Positions 7,569-15,410 of a stretch of DNA of 64,000 nucleotides are shown here, in pieces; within the stretch, counting starts at the first letter, position 1; each line of letters starts with the position of its first letter. The stretch comes from Bog-756 sp963813525 (GTDB lineage Bacteria; Actinomycetota; Acidimicrobiia; Acidimicrobiales; RAAP-2), in contig CAWEZI010000005.1 in NCBI GenBank assembly GCA_963813525.1, positions 1,178,001 to 1,242,000 on the forward strand. Direction: 5' to 3'. The notes under the pieces are model-generated. The model was not told where the DNA came from. It was given only the letters and a program-made list of their open reading frames with translations, and made no database searches. A program made the position numbers and the translations under genes.

Positions 7569-7949
7569 ATGCGGATGCAGTGGATGGCGACTGCGGGTCT
7601 TGTAGGAGTGCTGGCGGTGGGCTGCGGTGGGACGGCTGAGTTCAACCCAACCAGGTCCGTCCATGGCAACGAAGTCACGTGCTCAGATGCGAAAAAGTAT
7701 GTAGCGATCACTACGGCTGCCCCCATTACGCCGCCGCCTCCCAGCGCATTTCGGACCGAAACACGGGATTTCGTAGGGAACCTTGCGTTTGACAATCCGA
7801 CCGCAATCAGTGACCAACTGCGAAAGGCGGCGGAATCCCTGATTGCCGCTCATCGGCGAGGGAATGGAACGTTGTTCCAGAAGGAGCTATCAGCCATTGA
7901 ATCAACGTGCCAAGGTCTGGGGTTCCCTGTCATCAAAGTGGTGAACTGA
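7569..7949 (+). CDS. Small lipoprotein
   Basis: 126 residues with a signal MRMQWMATAGLVG and lipobox VLAVGC. After a polar linker the mature part has a cysteine (VTCSDAKKYV) and a helical C-terminal half ending in ESTCQGLGFP. This is the same plan as the lipoprotein at 3323-3700, so the two are probably distant relatives. Function unknown; the location would be the outer face of the membrane. Sole gene between repeats 16 and 17. Confidence 0.7.
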   Translation: MRMQWMATAGLVGVLAVGCGGTAEFNPTRSVHGNEVTCSDAKKYVAITTAAPITPPPPSAFRTETRDFVGNLAFDNPTAISDQLRKAAESLIAAHRRGNGTLFQKELSAIESTCQGLGFPVIKVVN

Positions 7950-7976
7950 CCCTACAAAAGGGAAACGGGCGGGCAT

Positions 7977-8065
7977 CCCCGAGGTGCCGGTCGGTGGCAG
8001 TTAGCCGGGGGCAAGCACCGGGGGCTGGATGACGCACCCCGAGGTGGTGATCGGGGACAGTGTCA
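7977..8065 (+). repeat. Array repeat, double copy 17
   Basis: Two tandem units, CCCCGAGGTGCCGGTCGGTG and CCCCGAGGTGGTGATCGGGG, separated by about 36 bases that begin GTTAGCC and contain GCAAGCACC. The same spacer pattern recurs at 15,066, 26,141 and 30,938. Confidence 0.65.
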
Positions 8066-8106
8066 TAGGGACAAGTCTGTCCATCGCTTGGAGGCCTGCC
8101 GGAGGC

Positions 8107-8397
8107 TCAGGACGTCTCCGACAGACCTTTTTGGAGATCATCGGCGTTCATGACCGGCGAGATTTGAACTTCAGCGTCGAGCTCCGTGAAGAATGGCTCG
8201 GCGAATGGCGGGATGGCCGAGGAATCGGGCATGTCGAAAACGAAAAAGGCCGTCCGCCGACCATCGAAGGTCGTGAAATATGCCGCCTCCGGCTTCCACC
8301 GCTCAGCGGTCTGCTGCATGACCTTTGGCAGCGATCCATCTCGGATGCCTTTATTGCCTGCTTGCACGGGGATCGAGATTCTCGCCATTACTCGCAT
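8107..8397 (-). CDS. Small conserved-type cytoplasmic protein
   Basis: 96 residues preceded by a very strong AGGAGG, which fixes the start at MRVMARISI. The sequence (a basic first strand, then FTTFDGRRTAFFVFDMPDSS and ELDAEVQISPVM) has the alternating pattern of a small ferredoxin-like alpha-beta fold of the DUF3303 or dimeric-barrel sort. It carries no catalytic motif I can name. Sole gene of its unit. Confidence 0.65.
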   Translation of the reverse strand: MRVMARISIPVQAGNKGIRDGSLPKVMQQTAERWKPEAAYFTTFDGRRTAFFVFDMPDSSAIPPFAEPFFTELDAEVQISPVMNADDLQKGLSETS

Positions 8398-8523
8398 ATT
8401 TCCTCCTACTCGCTCGAAGGGCCAACACGACTATTGACTGCATCCTCTGAGATGTCAATCGGGGAGTGCCATGCCCTCGCCGTGGGTCAGGGGTGGCCCG
8501 ACCGTGGCCGCTAGCCCACGGTC

Positions 8524-8558
8524 AATAAACACCCCGCTCCCGGTGTTCCGGGGCAGGC
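8524..8558 (+). repeat. Array repeat, copy 18
   Basis: AATAAACACCCCGCTCCCGG then TGTTCCGGGGCAGGC. Confidence 0.65.
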
Positions 8559-8791
8559 CGACTTCAGGTGCAGATGAACAGCATCCGGCCTTGGCTATGA
8601 GCTTGTTCGGCCAAGTCGGCCATTCTTAGGAGACAGGCGTACAACTCAGAACGGGGAGCCTGCACCTACACCGGCGGGCTCGTCCCGGAACCGACAAGCC
8701 AAATCGCCTTGATCGGTCCGGTGTCGGTGTATTTAGAGCGCGCGCCAATAGGAAGGCGAGCCGGGTGCCGGGAGAGCAGTGCTCTTGCTGG
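8559..8791. other. No clear gene
   Basis: A short plus-strand frame (YTGGLVPEPTSQIALIGPVSVYLERAP, about 8670-8760, split here for reading only at its GPVS core) looks coding but has no start and no continuation. It may be a remnant cassette. Confidence 0.2.
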
Positions 8792-9322
8792 CTACCGGGT
8801 GGCCACGAGTATCCCGGCGGGCGAACGCCGATCGCCGGCAAGGACGGCCAACGACTCGGCAACCGAGGAGAGAAACAGGGTCGACTCCTTGCCGTCGAGT
8901 TCGAGAACTGCGGCGGCGGCGAGTTGGGAGGGGATGCGTCCCTCGTCTCGCAATGTGATGACTGCTTGAGCCAGCTCGAGTCGGCGGCCGGGCGAGTCGA
9001 CGTCCGCCACCACCTTGTCCAGCGCTTCGTCGAACACCTCGACGTCATCGTCCTGGAGGGCGCTGATGGCACGGTCCATGTCGGGTGTCAGGATCCCGAG
9101 CCGCTGCTGGAGTGACGTGTCCAACTCCGGCAGGTAGAGCAGCTCGTCAAAGAGGGTCCGGAACTCGTCCCTGTTGATGCGCTTCAGGTCCGGGATCACC
9201 TCTTCGCAGAGCTCGGCGGGAAGATGGTGAATCTCCATGGCCCCGTCGTTCCCGTAACAACAGCGTTTGGCCTTGGAGCCGCTTCCGCACGGGCAGGGTC
9301 CGTTCCGTCTGATCTTGGCCAT
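8792..9322 (-). CDS. SEC-C motif protein
   Basis: 176 residues. The start ATG follows GAGGAGGTGGCC, a strong ribosome site. Residues 8-22 form a SEC-C zinc motif (GPCPCGSGSKAKRCC, ligands C10, C12, C21, C22), here at the N-terminus rather than the C-terminal position known from SecA. The rest is a helical domain rich in leucine and acid residues, with no catalytic motif seen. SEC-C proteins often act as zinc-dependent adaptors; the role here is unknown. It lies between repeat 18 and a partial repeat interrupted at the IS element. Confidence 0.75.
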   Translation of the reverse strand: MAKIRRNGPCPCGSGSKAKRCCYGNDGAMEIHHLPAELCEEVIPDLKRINRDEFRTLFDELLYLPELDTSLQQRLGILTPDMDRAISALQDDDVEVFDEALDKVVADVDSPGRRLELAQAVITLRDEGRIPSQLAAAAVLELDGKESTLFLSSVAESLAVLAGDRRSPAGILVATR

Positions 9323-9371
9323 GGCCACCTCCTCGGGGGCCATTGTCACCGCCGGGTGTGCCGCGGCGGTG

Positions 9372-9389
9372 GACCGCCCATGACCAGGT
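9372..9389 (+). repeat. Truncated array repeat beside the IS element
   Basis: GACCGCCCATGACCAGGT resembles the left two thirds of the repeats at 22,778 and 24,065. The expected right flank is missing and IS sequence follows. Confidence 0.4.
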
Positions 9390-10315
9390 AAAAAGGTCCC
9401 CGGTCGTTGAGTCGGACCGGACATGATCCGGCTGCGTCCCAACCCCAACGAACCAGTGGAGGTCCCATGCTTGCACTCGAGCCCACCGTCGTCGACGCCA
9501 TCTGGCAGTCCTTTGCCGCCTACCTGCCCGAACGCGGTGAAACCACCCACCCCCTGGGCTGTCACCGTCCTCGGATCTCGGACCGCGACTGCTTCGAGGC
9601 CATCTTGTTCCGGCTGGTCACCGGGTGCTCCTGGGACGTGGCCGGCAGGCTGGGCAAAGGAAGCGAGACCACCCTGCGTCGCCGGCGCGACGAGTGGGTG
9701 GAAGCCGGTGCCTTCCAACATTTGGTCGAAGAAGCCATCAATGGGTTCGACAAGGTCATCGGGCTCGACCTCTCCGAGGTCTCGGTCGACGGATCACTGC
9801 ACAAGGCGCCGATGGGTGGCGAGGGGACCGGGCCGAACCCGGCCGACCGGGGCAAGACCGGATGGAGTTGGTGGCCACCGACACCAACGGAGTACCCATC
9901 GGCTGGGTCACCGAAGGAGCCAACCGCAACGACTCCATCCTGCTCGCACCCACCTTGGACGATGTCGGGCAGCGTGGCCTGCTGCGTGAGATCGAGACCC
10001 TGTGGCTCGACCGTGGCTACAACTCCGAACTCACCCGCACCCGCCTCTTTGACCGCGGCATCAGCGACGCCGTGATCGCCAAGAAACGCAAACGGGGGTC
10101 AGCCACCGACTCCAAGAGCCAGCCCATGGGTCTGCGCTGGCCGGTGGAGCGCACCAACTCCTGGTTGAGCAACTTCGGCCAACTGAGAAGGAACACCGAC
10201 CGGTTCAGCGCTCACCGCCTCGCTCAGTTCGCCCTGGCCGTTGCCTTGATCATCACCGTGAAGCTGGTCAAGTGGTCGAAGCGATGGGGCTCGATGGCAG
10301 TCGCCTAATGGCGCG
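9390..10315 (+). mobile_element. IS5-family insertion sequence (approximate limits)
   Basis: Holds one transposase gene. I could not find convincing terminal inverted repeats by eye, so the ends are approximate: the left end is placed after the broken repeat at 9389 and the right end just after the transposase stop. Confidence 0.6.
9467..10308 (+). pseudogene. IS5-family (IS427-like) DDE transposase, two frames
   Basis: GGAGG stands just before the ATG. The first frame encodes the N-terminal helical domain and the first catalytic aspartate region (EVSVDGSLHKAP) up to DRGKTG near 9862. The rest continues in another frame (MELVATDTNGVPIGW), with the second aspartate in TLWLDRGYN and the glutamate in RWPVERTNSWL, ending at 10,308. 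IS427-group elements commonly make their transposase by programmed frameshifting between two frames, so this may be functional rather than broken; an indel is the alternative. No slippery heptamer is obvious at the junction. Confidence 0.8.
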
Positions 10316-10577
10316 CGCTCTTAGCCGCCCAGATGCGGCACTGACCGGCGAACCGGGTCAGTTCGTCGCCTTGAAGCCACCCTTCCTCTGAAGGTCCATT
10401 GAAGACGTCGAGATCATTCGTCGGTATCTCATCCCGACAGGCCCTCCAGAATCCCAATCCCACTAGAAGGGCTCCAATGGATCCTGACGACGTCAAGAGG
10501 GGTTCAGATCCATCTGGTTCCTTATCCCTGATCAGGATTCTGACTGGGCGAGGCTTCATGCGAGGACTCACACCCAA
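10305..10577 (-). CDS. Hypothetical protein, 3' end possibly cut by the IS
   Basis: 90 residues with a small hydrophobic patch (SIGALLVGLGFWRACR). The stop codon lies at the right edge of the IS element, overlapping the transposase end by four bases, so the natural C-terminus may have been lost when the IS inserted. No family recognised. Alone in its unit with repeat 20 at its 5' side. Confidence 0.45.
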   Translation of the reverse strand: MGVSPRMKPRPVRILIRDKEPDGSEPLLTSSGSIGALLVGLGFWRACRDEIPTNDLDVFNGPSEEGWLQGDELTRFAGQCRIWAAKSARH

Positions 10578-10642
10578 GATCGTGTCATGCCCGCTGGTGG
10601 AGGGTCAGACGTCTGCCATCAAAAGTGCCTCTCTGGCGCAGG

Positions 10643-10675
10643 GATAAGCGCCTCGGTCCCGGTGTTCGGGGGCAG
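10643..10675 (+). repeat. Array repeat, copy 20
   Basis: GATAAGCGCCTCGGTCCCGG then TGTTCGGGGGCAG. Nearly identical in its left flank to the copy at 30,379. Confidence 0.7.
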
Positions 10676-10695
10676 GGGGTAAGGGGGCGATTTGA

Positions 10696-11460
10696 TCACA
10701 AGCGCATCGAAAGATAGAGAGCGGCATCTTCCACTTTCGTGACGACTCCACCGAAGTCCCCGTTGATGATCCGCTCGACGGCTCGGAACTGCCTGGTCGT
10801 GTAGCTGCCTCCATAGGTCTTCGTTACAGCGATGAATGTTGATGCATCGAGGGTGCGATCGAATGGATGGTGATGATCTTGAAACTCACTGAACCGAGCA
10901 TCCTTTCGGATCAGCTCCATCGAACTGTCAATGTGCCCCATTCGCTTTTCCCATGGGGAGCCGAATACATCCGTGAGCCGTTCCTCGAAAGGCTCTTGAC
11001 CCCATGAGATCACTTCCGTCCAAACGAGAGCGAGTGAGCCACCCGGTTCAACCAAGCGAGCGGCAAGTTCAACCGCTCTCCCGGGTTCGACCCAGTGCCA
11101 GGCGTTGAAGGCAGCCAGCAGCTTGACTGACGAGTCGGATGAGAAGTCTTCGAATCGTCCACTGAAGAAGAGAGCCCGATCGGCGAGCTTGGCCTCCGCA
11201 ACGGCGGCCAAGGTGGCCGCAGGTTCGATCGCTGTGACATCAAGGCCACGCTCAACCAGAGGCTCGGTTGCAATCCCTGTTCCAGCACCGATTTCGACCA
11301 CTGGATCTCCCGGCCTCAGTCCGGCCGACTCAACGAGGTCGTCAAAGACATCGTCAGGATACCGAGGTCGGTAACGGTCGTAGTCGAGAGCTTGGGCGGC
11401 GAATCGCTCTGAAGCCTTGTCCGCCGCTCGCCAGAGATCAGACACGGACCCAAGTATCAC
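10696..11460 (-). CDS. Class I SAM-dependent methyltransferase
   Basis: 254 residues. Motif I for S-adenosylmethionine is VVEIGAGTG at about residues 54-62, followed by the acidic VTAIEP loop. The FNAWHWVEP segment lies in the position of motif IV of the small-molecule and ubiquinone-type methyltransferases. It is cytoplasmic and the substrate cannot be told. The start is GTG at 11,460; an in-frame GTG at 11,445 is also possible. Sole gene between repeats 20 and 21. Confidence 0.85.
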   Translation of the reverse strand: MILGSVSDLWRAADKASERFAAQALDYDRYRPRYPDDVFDDLVESAGLRPGDPVVEIGAGTGIATEPLVERGLDVTAIEPAATLAAVAEAKLADRALFFSGRFEDFSSDSSVKLLAAFNAWHWVEPGRAVELAARLVEPGGSLALVWTEVISWGQEPFEERLTDVFGSPWEKRMGHIDSSMELIRKDARFSEFQDHHHPFDRTLDASTFIAVTKTYGGSYTTRQFRAVERIINGDFGGVVTKVEDAALYLSMRL

Positions 11461-11498
11461 ATCTGAAGGATATGACGGTCGGGCGACGGTTCCCGATG

Positions 11499-11550
11499 TG
11501 ATGCCGTTCGGTGGCAGGCGATAACCGCGCCGCTCCCGGCGTTATACATG
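11499..11550 (+). repeat. Array repeat, double-like copy 21
   Basis: A left unit ending GTTCGGTGGCAG and a right unit GATAACCGCGCCGCTCCCGG with a divergent right flank (CGTTATACATG). Confidence 0.55.
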
Positions 11551-11559
11551 TAATCCGTG

Positions 11560-12849
11560 TCAAGCCGACTCCTCGGTTGCTCGGGTGACGAGGTTCTCGA
11601 AGAGGGCAGCTCTGTCTGATTGATTCTGAGCTTTGGCGTGGTCCCGTTGGCGGAGCAGGACAGGCACGAACTCGGGACCGGTCCGGAAGTAAGCACAGGT
11701 CTCTCAGGCGGATTCGATCCTGCAGTCGAGTTCAGTTGGCCGGGTGCAGAGGCCGTTGCCGAGCATGCGGCCTTCGGTTTCATTTCGGGGCCGCGTCATG
11801 GCCGCTGTCTCGATCTCGGCCGGGAGGGCGGCTGAAGGGCCTGCGGTCTTGTAGAGCGCGTCGATCTGATTCATGACGGCGGCGTACTCGTCGGCCACCA
11901 CCCGGTTGGCGATGCGGGCATAGACGAGGGTCATGTCCATCGACCGATGGCCGAGCATCTCGGCGATGGTTTCGAGGCGCATGCCTCGGTTGATGGCCTG
12001 GGTGGCCAGCGTGTGACGGAGCTGGTGGGGATAGGCATGGCCGATGCCGGCCTTTTTGGCTGTGGTGGCCACGATCCGGTGGACGGTGCGTCGGTCGAGC
12101 GGTTTGTGCCCATCAGCCAGCAGCCGCTTCTGTGCTCGGATGTGCTCGTGATTCTCGGCCGTCCACGCAGCCAGCAGCGGGACGAGTTCGGCGTGGAGCG
12201 GGATCATCCGGTCGTTGCGTAGTTTGCCGACGGGGATCCGGAGCCAGTGGGAGTCTCCGAGCACCGTGACCGCATCGTCGGCCAGTTCGCAGAGTTCGGT
12301 GGCCCGCATGCCGGTCCGATAGAGCATCACCACCACCAATCGATAGCGGGGCAGGCGGTGGGCGTGGGCTGCGGCCATGAGCTTGGCCGCGTCCTCATCG
12401 GAGAGGAACCTGGGCAGGGGCTCGGGGCGAGGAGGGGTGTCACCGTGAAGAATCGGGTTCCGGTGGTGGGCCTCGGGCCAGTCCCACTCGATGAGCCGCT
12501 CGAGGAAGATCCGGATCATCTTCAAAACGTTGGCGTTGGGTGTTCTTGGCCAGGGCCGGGCCCTTGCAGCCGGGCTGGGCGGCCAGCCAGACCTTGTAGT
12601 CCTCGACGTGTCGCCGGGTGATGTCGGCCACGGTCACCACGTCGGTCTCGGCCACCAGCCACCGGGCCAACTGGCGCAGGGTGGAGTCGGCCACGTCCAC
12701 GCTCCGGGGGCAAGGAAGGTAGTGAGCTGGACCAGGTAGCGGCGCATGGTGGCCGCCAGCTGCGGGGCCTCCGCCGATAACACTGCCCACTCTCGATGCG
12801 ACTCGTCATTCGGGATCCAGGGGTCGGGGAACGCTTCGGCGACGCTCAT
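11560..12849 (-). pseudogene. Tyrosine recombinase, decayed (second of a pair)
   Basis: Starts at ATG 12,849 (MSVAEAFPDPW), overlapping the upstream recombinase stop as ATGA. The N-terminal SAM-like DNA-binding domain shifts frame once near 12,712 in a C-run and again near 12,540. The catalytic domain is intact by eye: arginine in GMRATEL, lysine in VGKLRND, HQLRHT, GHRSMD and the nucleophile tyrosine in LVYARI. An in-frame TGA at about 11,708 then interrupts CRIESA, after which the same frame continues with TCAYFRTGPEFVPVL, a cysteine-containing tail usual in transposon-type recombinases, to 11,560. Two shifts plus a stop mean no full product unless they are sequencing errors. Confidence 0.75.
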
Positions 12850-13868
12850 TGGGACACCGCCCACATGGCATGGAACTCGGCTGCGTGGGCATCGACGGCC
12901 GTGATCGCTTGGTGGTATTCCATGGCCAGCCACTCGTTGGTCAAGTGCAGGTAGATCCGGGTCGACTCGATCGAGATGTGACCGGCCTGAGCCTGGACCG
13001 CCTCCAAGGCCATGCCCGCTTCCCGCAGCCGGGTCAGACAGGTGTGCCGGAGCTGATGACACGTCGCTCGCTCGAGGGCCGCCCGTTGCCGAGCACTCAA
13101 GAAGATCGTCTCCACGCCCTGGGCGCTCAGACCTTGGCCCTGACTCGGTCCCTTCAAGGTGACGAACACCTTGCCGGTGGACGCGTCCTTCGGCCGCTCG
13201 TTGTCCAGGTATTCCCCGAGCTCGGCGAAGAAGGTGTTGGAGATGGGGACTACCCGTTCGTGGCCTCCTTTGCCTTCGGCGATGAACAGCGACCGCTCGG
13301 CAACCTGGACGTCGGCGAGGCGCAGGCCGAGGACCTCGCAACGCCGGAGGCCGCCGAGCAACATGGAAAACACCATCGCCTTGTCCCGGTGGGTGCGGAG
13401 TGCACCGACCAAGCCGTCGATCTCAGCCGGCGGCAGGATCTTCGGCAAGGTGCGAGGCAGTCTGACCAGAGGAACGGTCCGCACCCGCCCGCCACGGGCC
13501 GGGTCGACAGTCCTCGAGGCACGGGGTTGGTCTCAATCGGCGTGTCGCCTCTGGCCACCAAGTACGCATAGAAGCCCGACACCGAGGACAACCGCCGAGC
13601 GATCGGGCGCGCGGAGAGTCCCGACTCACCATCGGCCAGGCGAACGATGGCGCGGTCACCCCTCTGGTCGGCGAGGAACTCGAATACATCGGCAGGCACA
13701 ACCGAGACCGGGTCCTTCTCGACGACGGTGAAGAAGGTCTTCAGGTCGAAGGCCACCGCCCGCAACGTGTTCGGTCTGGCTCGACCGGCCACGAACTCCA
13801 GGTAGGAATCAACCAGGAGTTCGCCGAGCGCGAATCGGGTCTCCGGTGGCCGATATTGATCTGGTCAT
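12846..13868 (-). pseudogene. Tyrosine recombinase, decayed (first of a pair)
   Basis: The catalytic half (13,484-12,846) is complete: arginine in GLRRCEV, lysine in EGKGGHE, HQLRHTCL, AGHISIES and tyrosine in RIYLHL. The N-terminal core-binding domain (LKTFFTVVEKDPV, then SGFYAYLVARGD) lies in another frame and meets the catalytic part near 13,490 in a G/C run. The N-terminus is open to about 13,864 with only a GTG at 13,792; an ATG at 13,868 is out of frame by one. The four-base overlap with the next recombinase shows the two were made as a coupled pair. The IntI-specific insert is not seen, so this is not a classical integron integrase. Confidence 0.75.
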
Positions 13869-13945
13869 GCACTGGAAGTTATTCATCCGGGCATGCTCCG
13901 AGCACTGGACAGGAAGCACTGAGATGCCAGAAGGATCACATGTGT

Positions 13946-13975
13946 ATTAAGCGTTAGGTGATACCCGTGGCGCGT
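13946..13975 (+). repeat. Degenerate array repeat with a GTTAGGT core
   Basis: ATTAAGCGTTAGGTGATACC then CGTGGCG. GTTAGGT at 13,953 fits GTTRRRY. It lies about 85 bases upstream of the recombinase pair, where an attachment site would be expected. Confidence 0.4.
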
Positions 13976-14069
13976 CCTTCGGGGATGCACGTTCTGGGGC
14001 ACCCGGGCTGGTGGGTTCTGTGCGGCCCGAACTCTCGCAAGATCACGCCGGATCGGGCAATATACGCTC

Positions 14070-14654
14070 GTGTATCCCGATCGAGACCTCGCGTCCGATG
14101 CGAGGGGCCCGACACTGCGGACTCAACGCCTCGTGTTGCGGCGTTGGCGCGCCGAAGACCTAGCACCCTTTGCCGAACTCAACGCCGATCCCGACGTAAT
14201 GGCGCACATGCAGAAGACCATGAGCCGAGAGGAGAGCGACGCATTCGTGGCGCGCATCGAGGAGGAGTTCGACGACTGCGGTTTCGGTCTGTGGGCCGTA
14301 GAGGTGCCGAACCACTCGCCGTTCATTGGCTTTGTCGGGTTGCACCGAGTGCCGTTTGACGCTCCCTTCACGCCTGCGGTCGAAGTCGGATGGCGCCTAG
14401 CCCGCGAGCACTGGGGCTACGGATTCGTGACCGAGGCGGCTCGTAGTGCGGTTCGCTACGGACTCGAAGAGGTCGGTCTTGACGAGATCGTTTCCTTCAC
14501 CAACCCAGACAACGTCCGGTCGTGGAAGGTAATGGAACGCCTCGGCATGATTCGCGATCCGTCGTCGGACTTCGAGCACCCCAACGTTCCAACGGGACAC
14601 TGGCTCCGTCCCCATATCTTCTACAGATTTCCGCCTGCGGCCCCGTCGCCGTAG
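14070..14654 (+). CDS. GNAT acetyltransferase (RimJ/RimL type)
   Basis: 194 residues from a GTG start. The opening TLRTQRLVLRRWRAEDL is the signature of the Acetyltransf_3 group, and the acetyl-CoA region is seen as REHWGYGFVTEAARSAV with the later NVRSWKVMERLGM. Members acetylate N-termini or small molecules; the substrate here is unknown. Sole gene between the repeat at 13,946 and one beginning at its stop codon. Confidence 0.85.
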   Translation: MYPDRDLASDARGPTLRTQRLVLRRWRAEDLAPFAELNADPDVMAHMQKTMSREESDAFVARIEEEFDDCGFGLWAVEVPNHSPFIGFVGLHRVPFDAPFTPAVEVGWRLAREHWGYGFVTEAARSAVRYGLEEVGLDEIVSFTNPDNVRSWKVMERLGMIRDPSSDFEHPNVPTGHWLRPHIFYRFPPAAPSP

Positions 14655-14680
14655 CGCCCGATCTGCCGATCGGGGTGGTG
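14653..14680 (+). repeat. Array repeat variant, hairpin
   Basis: CGCCCGATCTGCCGATCGGGG. CCGATC and GATCGG arms make a compact stem; it could also end transcription of the acetyltransferase gene. Confidence 0.45.
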
Positions 14681-14747
14681 TAATCCGTTCCGGGATCGGG
14701 CACCATTCGATGATGCCGATGCGCTTACGGTCCCGTGCTCGCCGCGC

Positions 14748-14981
14748 ATGGCGGTGGCTCTGGGCCCCGGCCACTCCCGCGCGCACACGCTCACGCGGAC
14801 CTACGAGTGTCCCGTCTGCGGCCGCGGAGTCGATATCGTTGGAACCGGCGCCTTCTATCCGACTGCAGCGAGCGCCTCCGAGGTCGCATCGCTTTGCCGC
14901 CGTCAAAACGGCACGACCCACGCCGCCCACGTGACCGGAATCGCGTCACCACTTCCGAATAGCGAGCGCGGAACGCCATAA
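14748..14981 (+). CDS. Small protein with a CPVC zinc-like motif
   Basis: 77 residues. A YECPVCGRG knuckle lies at about residues 19-27 and one further cysteine (SLCRRQ) follows, so a zinc ribbon is possible but incomplete. Other frames overlap here; this one has the best third-position GC pattern near its middle. Function unknown. Confidence 0.4.
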   Translation: MAVALGPGHSRAHTLTRTYECPVCGRGVDIVGTGAFYPTAASASEVASLCRRQNGTTHAAHVTGIASPLPNSERGTP

Positions 14982-15000
14982 CTGCCGATCGGCGCCCGTC
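14969..15000 (+). repeat. Array repeat variant
   Basis: GCCATAACTGCCGATCGGCG, related to the variant at 14,653. Confidence 0.35.
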
Positions 15001-15065
15001 GAAGACAGGCAGATCCGAGCAGAACGAGCGCCCCATAACGCGCAGCGAAACGGGCGCTAGAGAGA

Positions 15066-15150
15066 TCCCCATCGTGCCGTTGCGGGGCAGTTAGCGGGCA
15101 GCAAGCACCGGAGCCTTAACAACGCGCCCCGATCCGGTGATCGGCGACAT
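15066..15150 (+). repeat. Array repeat, double copy
   Basis: The left unit ends GTTGCGGGGCAG. The spacer begins GTTAGCGGGCAGCAAGC. The right unit is CCCCGATCCGGTGATCGGCG, whose CCGATC-CGGT-GATCGG is a perfect six-pair hairpin. Confidence 0.7.
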
Positions 15151-15161
15151 GCACGTCAGGC

Positions 15162-15375
15162 TCGATTCATAATAAAGACTCCCAAGTTCCCGATGGCGGA
15201 TCGGTCGGCGTGGCGATCGGTGGCGTGGCCGGCGACATCGTCTTCGTAGTCGGCACCGACAACAAGCTGACGACCGCGGGCGCCGACTCCTGCGACTGGG
15301 CGGGTGCTCCGCTACCAGAGCATTCTGTCCAGGCGTGGGTTAGCCTTGCACCAGGCACACTCGGGTTGGGGTAAC
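15162..15375 (+). pseudogene. Orphan coding fragment
   Basis: A plus-strand frame with GC-rich third positions encodes GGSVGVAIGGVAGDIVFVVG and runs to a TAA at 15,373, but it has no start codon right of the repeat at 15,150. It looks like the tail of a truncated gene. No family recognised. Confidence 0.35.
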
Positions 15376-15410
15376 ACGCCGAGTCTGTGCCAGGACGGGG
15401 ACGGGAGACC

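Noticed and set aside
11560..13868. Calling the recombinases integron integrase IntI
   Set aside because: The IntI-specific insert between the catalytic boxes is not visible, two coupled genes are present rather than one, and the C-terminal cysteine tail fits transposon-type recombinases.
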